Part shown: one piece after another, positions 7,400 through 15,803 of the stretch | Numbering within the stretch: the stretch's first letter is position 1 | Layout of the letters: each line of letters opens with the position of its first letter | Made by a program: the position numbers and the translations under genes | Notes under the pieces: generated by a model | Seen by the model: only the letters and a program-made list of their open reading frames with translations | Told to the model about the DNA's origin: nothing | Databases searched by the model: none | DNA from: Deltaproteobacteria bacterium | GTDB taxonomy: Bacteria > Myxococcota > UBA796 > SXON01 | Length of the DNA: 28,213 nucleotides | NCBI GenBank assembly: GCA_947483545.1 | Contig: CANKNP010000018.1 | Span: forward strand, 1 to 28,213 | Direction: 5' to 3'

Positions 7400-8548
7400 T
7401 TACCTCCCATACAACGCCCGCAGCGCCCCCATCGCCTGCCGACACCCCTCGACGTCCGGCACCAGAGCAAAGCGAACGTGGTCCCTCCCCGCCGCGGTGA
7501 CCGAGAAGAAGCTCCCCGGGTTCGTCAGCACGCCCGCCCTGAGCAGCTCGCGCGAAAACGCCTCCCCGTCGCCGCCCGGCGCTCGCACCCACAGGTAGAA
7601 GCTGGCCTCGCTGGCGGTGATCTCCAAGCCCAGCTCCTGAAAGAGCGCCAAGAGGATCTGCCGCTTCTCGGCGAAGATCAGCCTGCGGGCCTCGGCATGG
7701 GCATCGTCCGACCAAGCGCTCGCGGCGGCCGCATTCACAAAATCCTGAGGTGCCAGGCCCGGATTTGCCCGCAGCGCGCGAAACGCAGCCACCACGGTCG
7801 GATCCCCCGCGACGATGCCCGACCGATAGCCGGTCATCCCCGAGCGTTTGGACAGCGAGAACATCGCCAACACCCCCTCCGTCGCCACCTGCAACAGGCT
7901 GACCGGGGGCGTGTCGAACCAGACGTCCATGTAGCACTCGTCGCTCACCAACAGGATGTCGTGCTCACGGCAAGCTTCCCAGGTGTGTCGCAGATGATCG
8001 GCGGACATGACCGCGCCGCTGGGGTTATGGGGCGTGTTGATCCAGACCATGCGGGTCTGCTCCAGCACGTCGCGCGGAAGGTCCCAGACCCGCTGCACGT
8101 AGTCGCCGGAGAGCGGTTGAGGGCACGGCTGCCCACCCGCCAGCACCGTCCCTCGGTAGTAGACCGAGTAGCCGGGGTCCGGAAAGACCACGCCGCGGTC
8201 TGGCGCGCCCGGGTCGATGCAGAGCAGCGGCAGGTGAAACACGGCCTCCTTCGCGCCAGAGGTGGGCAGCACCTGGGTGTCGGGGTCGAGGGTCACGCCG
8301 AGCCGACGTTGCGCGTAGCCGGCGAACGCCTCCCGCACTTTGCGGTCGCCGAGCACCGTGGGATACCGGCAATTGTCGGGGATGTTGGCCTTGAGCGCCT
8401 CGCGGATGAACGGTGGCGTCGGCTCGATCGGGTCGCCCGTCCCAAAGTCGTACACGGTCCGCCCCTCCGAAAGGAGCTGGTCACGGACGCGGTCGATCGC
8501 GATCGTCGGGTAGGTCGGCAGGGTGGCGAGGCGGGAGTTCAGGCGCAC
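7400..8548 (-). CDS. dapC: Class I/II PLP aminotransferase, DapC (succinyl-diaminopimelate transaminase)-like
   Basis: A fold-type I PLP aminotransferase. The pattern YDFGTGDPIEPTPPFI near the N-terminus, LPTSGAKEAVFHLPL, NTPHNPSGAVM (PLP contact), SDECYMDVWF and the PLP-lysine block SLSKRSGMTGYRSG match the DapC group. That group transaminates N-succinyl-2-amino-6-ketopimelate in lysine/diaminopimelate synthesis. A related substrate is possible, and no other dap gene is adjacent. I chose the GTG at 8548 (382 aa), since the family begins about there (LNSRLATLPTYP). The longer frame back to an ATG at 8698 would start inside repeat copy B and adds 50 residues without family character. The gene sits between two direct repeats, so it could be lost by recombination between them. 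Confidence 0.85.
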   Translation of the reverse strand: MRLNSRLATLPTYPTIAIDRVRDQLLSEGRTVYDFGTGDPIEPTPPFIREALKANIPDNCRYPTVLGDRKVREAFAGYAQRRLGVTLDPDTQVLPTSGAKEAVFHLPLLCIDPGAPDRGVVFPDPGYSVYYRGTVLAGGQPCPQPLSGDYVQRVWDLPRDVLEQTRMVWINTPHNPSGAVMSADHLRHTWEACREHDILLVSDECYMDVWFDTPPVSLLQVATEGVLAMFSLSKRSGMTGYRSGIVAGDPTVVAAFRALRANPGLAPQDFVNAAAASAWSDDAHAEARRLIFAEKRQILLALFQELGLEITASEASFYLWVRAPGGDGEAFSRELLRAGVLTNPGSFFSVTAAGRDHVRFALVPDVEGCRQAMGALRALYGR

Positions 8549-8681
8549 GGGGGGATCGTAGCGCGAGGGAGCCAGAATTGAAGGCGGCACGAGGTGCGCG
8601 CCGTCAAAGCTGGCTCCGGTGTTTGCGTCGCGGGCGGAATGGCGCGGTAGCGCCGTACCCGGCCGAATCGACGCGGGCACC

Positions 8682-8806
8682 AGGAGTCCGTAGTGCATAC
8701 CCCGGGAGCGCCGCCCGCGAGGCTCGCAGCGGGCGCCGCGGCTGCTCCCGGAGCCGCGGAATTCAACGTCGCGCGGGCCCCCGGCGCGGGTACTCCCGCG
8801 TCGGGG
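8682..8806. repeat. ~125-bp intergenic direct repeat, copy B
   Basis: Second copy of the repeat at 7265-7389, in the same orientation, upstream of the dapC-like gene. In this copy an outer pair GGGAGC...GCTCCC frames the inner GCCCGC/GCGGGC pair; in copy A the outer pair is broken by one change. A small hairpin with GCCCGC/GCGGGC arms and a GAAT loop follows at 8810-8825. Confidence 0.85.
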
Positions 8807-8809
8807 CTA

Positions 8810-8825
8810 GCCCGCGAATGCGGGC
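8810..8825. other. Small GC hairpin next to repeat copy B
   Basis: GCCCGC-GAAT-GCGGGC is a perfect 6-bp stem with a 4-nt loop, in the spacer downstream of modA (minus strand). There is no T-run on either strand, so it is at best a weak terminator; it may be part of the adjacent repeat. Nothing else is evident between 8826 and 8974. Confidence 0.4.
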
Positions 8826-8974
8826 GCTCTTGGCCACACTGGCCGATGCGCACGGCCCGCGCCCTCGCGGGGCGGGAGAATCGGCGAGGGCGACGGGTGG
8901 AAGGGCGGGCTCGGGGCCATCGCGACAGGTCGGCCACCGCCGTGCAACGCCCGTGGGCATCGGCGGGGAAGGCC

Positions 8975-9733
8975 TCAATACGGGAGAAGACGCTGCGTAA
9001 ACCCTGCCGCGTTGAACACCGCCATGCCTTCCGCTGATTGGCAATAGGTGAGGAATGCTGGGGCTTGTTGGGCGTGTCCCGCCAACAACGCCGCAGCGTA
9101 CACGATCGGCGGGTGGCTGTCCGCCGGGAACGTGAATGCCTCCGTGACGCGGGGCTCCACCTTCGCGTCGGTGCCGTACACCACCCCCGCGTCGGCCTCC
9201 CCGGTGGCCACCCAACCCAGCACGGTGCGCACATTGTCCCCGGTCACCACCCGGTCTTTCACCGCCTCCCAAGCGCCAAGTTGGCCCAGGGCGGCTCGGG
9301 CGTACGTGCCCGCTGGGGCGTTGTCGGCCGCCAGCGCAAGGTGTTGGACCCCGGCCAGGTCGGACACCCCCTTCGGTTGGACGGCTGTGCCCCGCGGAAC
9401 GATGAGCACCAGGGAGTTCCCGAGCAGATCGGCGCTCTGCGTCACCAGGCCCTTGCCGTGAAGCTCAGTGACCCACACGGGGTCCGCCGACACGAAAAGG
9501 TCGGCGGGGGCCCCGGCCTCGATCTGGCGTGCGAGGCGGGAGGATGCGTCGAAGCTGAACGTCACCGTGGGGTTTCCCTTTGCGGTCCAGGCGGCGGCCA
9601 CGGTCTGCAACGACTCCGTCAGGCTGGATGCGGCGAGGACCAGGATGGGGGCGTCATCGGGCGTTGTGGCGCAACCGGCGAGCGTCCAACTGACGAGCGC
9701 GATCAGGCCCGCCGGGGACCAGCGGCGTTCCAC
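8975..9733 (-). CDS. modA: Molybdate-type ABC transporter substrate-binding lipoprotein (orphan ModA)
   Basis: The 252-aa product is a periplasmic solute-binding protein of the ModA class, which captures molybdate or tungstate. The N-terminus VERRWSPAGLIALVSWTLAGC is a lipoprotein signal with lipobox LAGC and lipidated Cys21. It continues into the ModA hallmark LVLAASSLTESLQTVAAAW. Further blocks are FSFDASSRLARQIEAGAPADLFVSAD, GNSLVLIVP, TYARAALGQLG, TGDNVRTVLGWVATGEADAGVVYGTDA and a C-terminal block with YCQSAEGMAVFNAAGF. The GTG at 9733 is chosen because it places a normal signal peptide at the start; its ribosome site is weak. No modB, modC or other transporter gene is in the window, so the membrane partner must be elsewhere. 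Confidence 0.88.
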   Translation of the reverse strand: MERRWSPAGLIALVSWTLAGCATTPDDAPILVLAASSLTESLQTVAAAWTAKGNPTVTFSFDASSRLARQIEAGAPADLFVSADPVWVTELHGKGLVTQSADLLGNSLVLIVPRGTAVQPKGVSDLAGVQHLALAADNAPAGTYARAALGQLGAWEAVKDRVVTGDNVRTVLGWVATGEADAGVVYGTDAKVEPRVTEAFTFPADSHPPIVYAAALLAGHAQQAPAFLTYCQSAEGMAVFNAAGFTQRLLPY

Positions 9734-9822
9734 GGCCCGGGAGGGACCCCGCGGCCCGGGGCGCCAAGCCGCCCAAAGAGCCCCAAGGTCAGGATGGTGT
9801 TTGACCACGGTGCCGATAGAAC

Positions 9823-10542
9823 CTACTGAATCGACGTCAGCTCGCTCGCGTCGGTCAGCACGGTGCCGACGCCCACGGCGAGCCAGGTGCTGCTCGCGGT
9901 GCCGTTGCTCGGCGTGTAGGTGACCTTCAACGTATCGTAGGTGCCAGCCGGGACGGTGACGGACTCGGCGCTGACAACCTCGGCAGTTTGCTCGTAGCTG
10001 AACTGCTGGGAGCCGGCCATGGAGTCGGTAACGGTGCCGGCGAAGGTGCTCTCCCAAGTGGTGCCGACGGAGATGTCGATGGGCTGCAGGAGGGGCGCAG
10101 GGTCGAATGTGGTCGTGGTGGAGCCGGTGAACTCCTGGCCGGCCGCGTTCACGACGTAGTCGGTCGAGGTCGAGATCGCGTAGACGCCGTCGGCGCGACA
10201 CTCCAAGTTCTGCGTCGTCGTGCTGGTGCTGGTGGACTGCGCGGTGATGGTCTCGGCCACGCTGTTGTAGACCGCAGCGCCGGTGGCGCTGTCGTAGCTG
10301 GTAAAGGTCACGTCGTACCCGCCGGAGACGCCGTTCTGCTGGGAGTACTCGGCGGTGTAGGCGTAGGAGAGCGTGGCGCCGACGTCGCTGGCGTAGGTGC
10401 CACAGTCCCCGCCGCCGCCGTTGTCACCGCCGTTGTCGCCGCCGTTGTCCCCTGCGGTATCGCTGGATCCGGAGTCGCCAGGACCGGTGCACGCGAAGAA
10501 GACGGGGAGCACGAACGCGGGGAGGAGGAGGAGGCGACGCAT
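9823..10542 (-). CDS. Secreted lipoprotein, unknown function
   Basis: The 239-aa product starts at an ATG (10542) with GGAG 5 nt upstream. The signal MRRLLLLPAFVLPVFFAC has a lipobox ending at Cys18, so it is lipid-anchored outside the cytoplasm. A low-complexity linker follows (SSDTAGDNGGDNGGDNGGGG), encoded by a 9-bp tandem repeat. The body is Thr/Ser-rich and beta-strand-like, with stretches such as GTTWESTFAGTVTD, YEQTAEVVSAESVTVPAGTYDTLKVTY and a closing STWLAVGVGTV. That pattern, a measured response with a V.VPAGTY.tlkv core, is common in DUF3108/TapB-like lipoproteins of Myxococcota-type bacteria. That similarity is from memory and the function is unknown. It lies upstream of modA on the same strand. 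Confidence 0.8.
   Translation of the reverse strand: MRRLLLLPAFVLPVFFACTGPGDSGSSDTAGDNGGDNGGDNGGGGDCGTYASDVGATLSYAYTAEYSQQNGVSGGYDVTFTSYDSATGAAVYNSVAETITAQSTSTSTTTQNLECRADGVYAISTSTDYVVNAAGQEFTGSTTTTFDPAPLLQPIDISVGTTWESTFAGTVTDSMAGSQQFSYEQTAEVVSAESVTVPAGTYDTLKVTYTPSNGTASSTWLAVGVGTVLTDASELTSIQ
10415..10452. repeat. 9-bp tandem repeat in lipoprotein linker
   Basis: About three copies of a 9-bp unit (plus-strand form CCGCCGTTG followed by Tc or Tg variants) encode the GDNGGDNGGDNGG linker of the lipoprotein. The in-frame unit allows length change by slippage without a frameshift. Confidence 0.7.
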
Positions 10543-10686
10543 GGGAACTCCAAAGGTGGGCGGGCGCTAACGCGGAGGTGGGCCCCTTGTCCTCTTGTTG
10601 CGGAACGGGCGGCGGCGATCTCGACGACAACGACGTTGTGATGCGGGTGCAGGGGATGTTGCGGCAGGAGTTGTAGGAGGCCGGGC

Positions 10687-10711
10687 CGCCGATCCGTGCG
10701 CTCGGCGAACC
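10687..10711 (+). repeat. 25-bp repeat module B, copy 1
   Basis: Begins CGCCGATCCG and ends CTCGGCGAACC. It matches 20831-20855 (minus orientation) at 24 of 25 positions. In the second copy this module directly abuts module A; here it lies about 106 bp before module A. Confidence 0.75.
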
Positions 10712-10736
10712 TCGCGCCCGGATCGACGGTTCTTTT

Positions 10737-10811
10737 GCACCGTTCCAACCGGCGGAAGACGGTCGGCCCGTCGAAGACGCCGGGTCCGCCGCCTTCCACC
10801 TGGAACGGTGC
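10737..10811. repeat. Palindromic element with perfect 11-bp ends
   Basis: The ends GCACCGTTCCA (10737-10747) and TGGAACGGTGC (10801-10811) are exact reverse complements. Inside them GGCGGA (10751-10756) and TCCGCC (10785-10790) also pair, so the 75 bp can fold as a nested hairpin. It ends 6 nt before repeat module A, in the same position as the 16-bp hairpin beside the second module A copy. Confidence 0.7.
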
Positions 10812-10817
10812 GGGCAT

Positions 10818-10893
10818 GGGCCAGCCCGGCTCCAAGTCCAGTTATTACAGGGACGTAGGACCGTGTCGGTTGTCCAGCGCGCCGGGCTGGCCC
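10818..10893 (+). repeat. Dispersed ~76-bp repeat module A, copy 1
   Basis: Begins GGGCCAGCCCGGCTCCAAGT and ends CCGGGCTGGCCC. It aligns to the reverse complement of 20855-20929 with one gap and about 10 mismatches (about 86% identity by eye). Its two ends are partial inverted copies of each other (GGGCCAGCCCGG and CCGGGCTGGCCC), so the module itself can fold. It runs into the longer reading frame of ctlX. Confidence 0.75.
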
Positions 10894-10913
10894 CCGTCAC
10901 GCTATGCTCCCAC

Positions 10914-11783
10914 GTGCTCCTCGCCTCTCGCGTTCTGATGGTCCGGCCGGCTGCCTTCGGGTTTTCGGTGGAGGCTGCCGCGTCCAACGTGTTTCAGCGA
11001 GGGCGCGACGAGGAGCCGACGGGCGTCCAAGCCCTCGCGCTCGCGGAGTTCGACGGCGCCGTTGAAGCCTTGCGCGCAGCGGGGGTGACCGTCGAGGTCG
11101 CTCTGGACAACGCCCAGCCGGCGAAGCCCGACGCCGTGTTCCCGAACAACTGGGTGAGCTGGAACCCGGATGGCAGCGTGATCCTCTACCCGCTGGCGTT
11201 GCCGTCCCGCCGGGCTGAGCGCCGCCGAGAGGTCTGGTCCTGGGTGCGGCCGGGGGCGCGGCTCGTGGACCTCGGAGATCTGGAGACCGACGGCGCGTTC
11301 GTGGAGGGCACCGGCAGCTTGGTGTTCGACCATGAGGCGCGGGTCGCCTATGCCTGTCGCTCTGCGCGGACGACAGACGCTGGGGTTCACGCGGTCTGTC
11401 AGGCGCTGGACTACACGCCGGTGCTGTTTGACGCTGCGTTGGACGGCGTCGCCCTGTACCACACGAATGTAGCGCTCGCGCTCGGCCCGGGCTTCGCGCT
11501 GTGGTTCGGAGCCGGCGCCGGGGAGGGCCGGGCGGAGGTCGAGGCCAGGCTGGTCGCGTCGGGTCGCCGAATCGTTCAACTGTCCGCTTCACAGGTCCGT
11601 AGCTACTGCGGGAACGCGCTCGCGCTGCGGGGTCGGGAACCGGTGATGGTGATGTCACGCACGGCGTCGGACGCGCTGCTGGACGACATCGGCCGGCGGG
11701 TGGTGCTCGAGATCCCGACGATCGAGCGGGTGGGCGGTGGGAGCGCGCGTTGTATGCTCGCGGAGGTTTTTGAGGGGGGGTAG
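10914..11783 (+). CDS. ctlX: CtlX-type guanidino/citrulline-utilisation hydrolase
   Basis: A member of the arginine-deiminase/amidinotransferase fold, which hydrolyses guanidino or ureido groups through a cysteine intermediate. CtlX-type features in order: VLMVRPAAFGFSVEAAASN at the N-terminus, KPDAVFPNNWVSWNPDG, LYPLALPSRRAERR, EGTGSLVFDHEARVAYACRS, YHTNVALALGPGFA and the active-site end GGGSARCMLAEVF, whose Cys280 is the presumed nucleophile. The substrate (citrulline or arginine-like) cannot be fixed from sequence. I prefer the GTG at 10914 (289 aa). An upstream GTG at 10863 would put repeat module A inside the coding sequence. The gene stands alone; no arginine or proline genes are adjacent. 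Confidence 0.88.
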   Translation: MLLASRVLMVRPAAFGFSVEAAASNVFQRGRDEEPTGVQALALAEFDGAVEALRAAGVTVEVALDNAQPAKPDAVFPNNWVSWNPDGSVILYPLALPSRRAERRREVWSWVRPGARLVDLGDLETDGAFVEGTGSLVFDHEARVAYACRSARTTDAGVHAVCQALDYTPVLFDAALDGVALYHTNVALALGPGFALWFGAGAGEGRAEVEARLVASGRRIVQLSASQVRSYCGNALALRGREPVMVMSRTASDALLDDIGRRVVLEIPTIERVGGGSARCMLAEVFEGG

Positions 11784-11848
11784 GGGGGGAGGGCGCTGTG
11801 ACCGTCCCCGCAGGTGGGGTCCTATCAGCCCGAAGACACGACCGGGGG

Positions 11849-13012
<1,164 letters not shown>

Positions 13013-13026
<14 letters not shown>

Positions 13027-13777
13027 CATGTTCCTCCTGCAACCAGACGAGGCTGCCCGCCACTTGCAACGCGGCGATGTCCAGGTTGACGCCGGGGATT
13101 CCAGCGTAGACGTGCTCGGCGATCTCGCGCGCCGTTGCGCCGTCGCCCAACGCGCGCTGTGCGGTTTGAACCTGCTCATTCCGAGCGCCCCGGTGGGCCA
13201 GGTACAGGTTCAGCGTGGCCTCGCCCGAAAGGCAAGGACCGTGGGCGGGGTGAAGCCGCTTGGCGAACGGCAGGAGACGCGTGAGGCTCGAAAGGTACGT
13301 GCGGAGGTGCCCCTCGGGCGGGGCGACCAGGATGGTGCCGATGCCGGCGACGAGATCGCCGGCGATCACATCCCCGTCGGCAACGTAGACGAGGTGGCCG
13401 TCGGCGTGGCCGGGGGTGTAGAGGGCGGTCAGCACGGGGTGTTCGACGTCCCCGGTGTCGATGCAGGCGCCATCGTCCAAGGTCCCGTCAAGGTCGAACG
13501 GCAGAACGGCGTCGGCATGGGCCAACACGCGGGCGGGGATGCCGCGGGCGCGCAAGCTGTCGCGCAGCGCCACGACCCCGCCGATGTGATCGGCGTGGTG
13601 GTGGGTGAGCAGGAGGGTGTGGACGGGGGTCGGGCTCTTGAGCACCCAGTCGAGGGTGCGGGCCTGCTCGTCGGGGTAGGGCGAGGCGGGGTCGATCACG
13701 ACGCTGCCCACACGGTAGACGTTGGTGTGGGTGGCGGGCGCCAAGGTCGGCGTGCGGACGGGGAGGACGTCGATCAC
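13013..13777 (-). CDS. Metallo-beta-lactamase-fold hydrolase (LACTB2/glyoxalase II-like)
   Basis: The 254-aa cytoplasmic zinc hydrolase has a complete metal site. THHHADHIGG gives the HxHxDH motif (His59, His61, Asp63, His64), TPGHADGHLVY gives His124, GD gives Asp141 and HPAHGP gives His179. The region after the metal-binding core (LYLAHRGARNEQVQTAQRAL...IAEHVYAGIPG...) resembles the C-terminal helical domain of LACTB2-like proteins, which act as thioesterase- or endoribonuclease-type hydrolases. The substrate is unknown. The GTG start at 13777 overlaps the stop of the Rpn-type nuclease gene in GTGA, and its 3' end overlaps the 174-aa gene. It is therefore the second gene of a coupled unit. 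Confidence 0.88.
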
Positions 13778-14709
13778 GAATCGACCACCCCGGCGGCGCT
13801 CGCCGCGCTGACCGCGCGACCCAACCAGGCTTGCAGCTGCGCCGGGTCTGTGCAGCCCAGGATGCGGGCCCGGGACCGCTCGTCGACCGTCAGTCCGCGC
13901 AGCTCAAGAACCTGGAGGATCGAGCGGGCGATTCCCGCCGCGATCCCCTCCGCCTTGGCCTCGGCTCGGCCGATCCGCACTGCGAGATCGACGGCCCCCC
14001 GGGCGTCTTGCTCCTCCATCTCGGCGCGGTCGTAGTCCTCCCACTGCTGGTCCGTAAACCCGCCCACACGCGCCACCTCCAGGGCTTTGGCGAACGCGCC
14101 CTGGGACAGTGCGGCGGGAACGGCGCTGAGCCTCTCCGCTTCGCGGAAGAGGTAGGCCCACTTGTCCACCGGCGTGACAGGAGCGTGCCCCGCTTGGTAC
14201 TTCGGAAGTTCCAACACCACATAGCGGAGCTGTCTGAACCCCACCGCGCCCGTGGCCTCTTCGGACATACGCCAGCGGCTCAGCATCGGCACCTTCGGCT
14301 CGTCCCCAGCGGCATGGTTGGGCCAAAGCACGAAGTCGCAGATCGCGACAGCCACAACGTCATCCAGTTCGATGTACTCCTTGCCGGTGTTGAGCTGCCC
14401 CGCGTACGCCTTGCACAGGTTGTACACCATCCGCTTTTCGAACCCGTCTACGTTCACAACCTGCATCTCCACGATGTACCGCACCCCCGCGGCGTCCAGG
14501 CACTTCACGTCCACAATGGACAGCTTCTTCCGGCTGATTCGCGGGGCTCGGGTCGCGGGGAGGTACGTGAGCTGCACGATGCTTCGCTCCGGCGGCAGCG
14601 CGAGAAGGTCGTTCAACAGCGAGATCAGCAAGTCCACATTCGGTTCTTCGCCGAACATACGGTGGAACATGACATCGTTCTTGGGGTCGGCGAAAACCGG
14701 ACGAGGCAT
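13774..14709 (-). CDS. Rpn/PDDEXK-family recombination-promoting nuclease
   Basis: The 311-aa product matches the Rpn/PDDEXK_2 family, known as DNA endonucleases that promote recA-independent recombination; some act as toxins. The start DPKNDVMFHRMFGEE...LISLLNDLL is the family N-terminus. The core holds IVDVKC (Asp67, Lys69) and YIVEMQV (Glu81, Gln83), the PD-(D/E)XK catalytic set, so it looks intact. The C-terminal half (RAEAKAEGIAAGIARSILQVLELRG) is the Ala/Glu-rich helical tail common in the family. The ATG at 14709 has no ribosome site, and a promoter ends 7 nt before it, so the mRNA may be leaderless. It heads a coupled run with the MBL hydrolase, the 174-aa protein and bioD. Confidence 0.88.
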   Translation of the reverse strand: MPRPVFADPKNDVMFHRMFGEEPNVDLLISLLNDLLALPPERSIVQLTYLPATRAPRISRKKLSIVDVKCLDAAGVRYIVEMQVVNVDGFEKRMVYNLCKAYAGQLNTGKEYIELDDVVAVAICDFVLWPNHAAGDEPKVPMLSRWRMSEEATGAVGFRQLRYVVLELPKYQAGHAPVTPVDKWAYLFREAERLSAVPAALSQGAFAKALEVARVGGFTDQQWEDYDRAEMEEQDARGAVDLAVRIGRAEAKAEGIAAGIARSILQVLELRGLTVDERSRARILGCTDPAQLQAWLGRAVSAASAAGVVDS

Positions 14710-14715
14710 GACCGA

Positions 14716-14744
14716 AGACTACGCACGGGGTGAACGCCTGTCAA
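14716..14744 (-). promoter_or_regulatory. Sigma70-like promoter for the Rpn-MBL-174aa-bioD operon
   Basis: On the minus strand TTGACA (14744-14739) is a perfect -35 box. It is separated by 17 nt from TAGTCT (14721-14716), which matches 3 of 6 in the -10 consensus. Transcription would begin at about 14709-14710, on or next to the A of the start codon, giving a leaderless transcript. No Shine-Dalgarno sequence is visible before the ATG, which agrees. Confidence 0.55.
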
Positions 14745-14803
14745 GGTACCTCGGCGCGATCCCGACGCTGCCCACCACCCCGTTTCTTGATACCCGCCCG
14801 GCC

Positions 14804-15727
14804 ATGCGCGCCTTTGGCTATTGCTCCGACACCCTCGATCCCCAGACCCCTGACCGCCTTTGCCGGGGGCGGGAGCGCTGGATTGAGCCGCAGCTCGACC
14901 CGGGCGACCCCTACCCGAGCCGTGTCCATCGGCTCGTGGTGAGCGGCGCCGCGTTCTCGGACGACAGCGCGAGGGACGCCGTGCGTGGCCTTGCCGAAGC
15001 CGGCGTGACGGCAGAGGCGCTGCTCAAAGCGGTGTTCCCGCGTCGGCAGGTTCATGCGTTCCGGGAGATTGGCGATCCCCGCGCGCTGCCCGCCGAGATG
15101 CTCCTTGAGGAGGACTGGACGTGGACACCGCAGGGCGGCGCTCGACGGACGCCGGCGGTCCGGTGGCTCTGCGCGATGGTGAAGGAGGATGCCGATGCCT
15201 ACATGCTCGGCGAGCGCCAGGGCCTGGCTTTTCCGAAGGCGGACGGGTTTCTCATCGACGCGAAGGTGGGCCCAGAGCTGCACGACGCGCTCTTCAAGCT
15301 CGTGGGCTTCTCCGAGCCAGATGGACGGCCGGCGCTCTGCTACAACGCGATGGGCATTCCCGCCGTGCTGGCCCACTGCCGGGCAGTCGTGCTCTTCCAC
15401 CTCGACAAGCACGGCCCCGCCTTCATCGTGTACACCACCCAGGCGCTCGACGTGAGCGAGACCTTGATCGAGGTCGCGAGGAAGGCCAAGAGCTTCCCGG
15501 TCCCGTTCAGCATCCCGCCGATGCTCGCCCGTTGGGATCGCGCGCTGTACGAGCTGCGCATGCATTGGGACGCCGCCGTGGACGGCCCCTTCCCCGTGCC
15601 ACCCGCCGAGGACGCCGGTGGACGCTGGTCCGCGAGGCACCGGCGAGGCCCGGATCGCGGGGGGCGGGAGGAGGCGACCGAGGAGTCGCCCGCGGGCGGA
15701 GAAGGGGCGGACGAAGGGGAGGAGTAG
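14804..15727 (+). CDS. Unknown 307-aa protein
   Basis: I do not recognise this family. The product begins MRAFGYCSDTLDPQTPDR and appears soluble and mixed alpha/beta. Recognisable stretches include GRERWIEPQLDPGDPYPSRVHRLVVSG, WLCAMVKEDADAYMLGERQGLAFPKADGFLIDAK and VVLFHLDKHGPAFIVYTTQALDVSETLIEVARKAKSFPVPF. The last ~40 residues are low-complexity and charged (RHRRGPDRGGREEATEES...EGADEGEE). There is no signal peptide or membrane helix. The start is uncertain. The ATG at 14804 leaves room for divergent promoters. The ATG at 14708 would overlap the start codon of the Rpn gene, although GAGG lies near it. The gene converges on the MalG-type permease gene. Confidence 0.65.
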   Translation: MRAFGYCSDTLDPQTPDRLCRGRERWIEPQLDPGDPYPSRVHRLVVSGAAFSDDSARDAVRGLAEAGVTAEALLKAVFPRRQVHAFREIGDPRALPAEMLLEEDWTWTPQGGARRTPAVRWLCAMVKEDADAYMLGERQGLAFPKADGFLIDAKVGPELHDALFKLVGFSEPDGRPALCYNAMGIPAVLAHCRAVVLFHLDKHGPAFIVYTTQALDVSETLIEVARKAKSFPVPFSIPPMLARWDRALYELRMHWDAAVDGPFPVPPAEDAGGRWSARHRRGPDRGGREEATEESPAGGEGADEGEE

Positions 15728-15803
15728 GCTGACGGGTTCGCGGCCACTTGCGTACGCCCTGGATGATCGTCGGTGCCGCGATGGCGGACGGCCTACCCTT
15801 GCC

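Larger units (their letters stand above)
10543..10913. other. Gene-free divergent spacer carrying repeats and palindromes
   Basis: A 371-bp stretch between the lipoprotein start (-) and the CtlX start (+). It holds a 25-bp repeat module (10687-10711), a palindromic element (10737-10811) and a 76-bp repeat module (10818-10893). I see no convincing small gene and no clear promoter. CAACG-A-CGTTG near 10630 is a minor palindrome. Confidence 0.7.

Noticed and set aside
4492..7470. 992-codon open frame on the minus strand
   Set aside because: It is antisense to the pseudokinase and dikinase genes; its Arg/Gly/Pro-rich translation has no domain character. Long antisense frames are normal at this GC content.
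9734..10201. N-terminal extension of the modA frame
   Set aside because: It is antisense-frame sequence of the second lipoprotein (Arg/His-rich); the lipoprotein signal starts at 9733.
11784..11848. Possible terminator between ctlX and bioD
   Set aside because: CCCC/GGGG pairing around GCAGGT is weak and no T-run follows on either strand.
14708..14803. Longer start of the 307-aa protein at ATG 14708
   Set aside because: It would make the two divergent start codons overlap and cover the nuclease promoter; kept only as an alternative.
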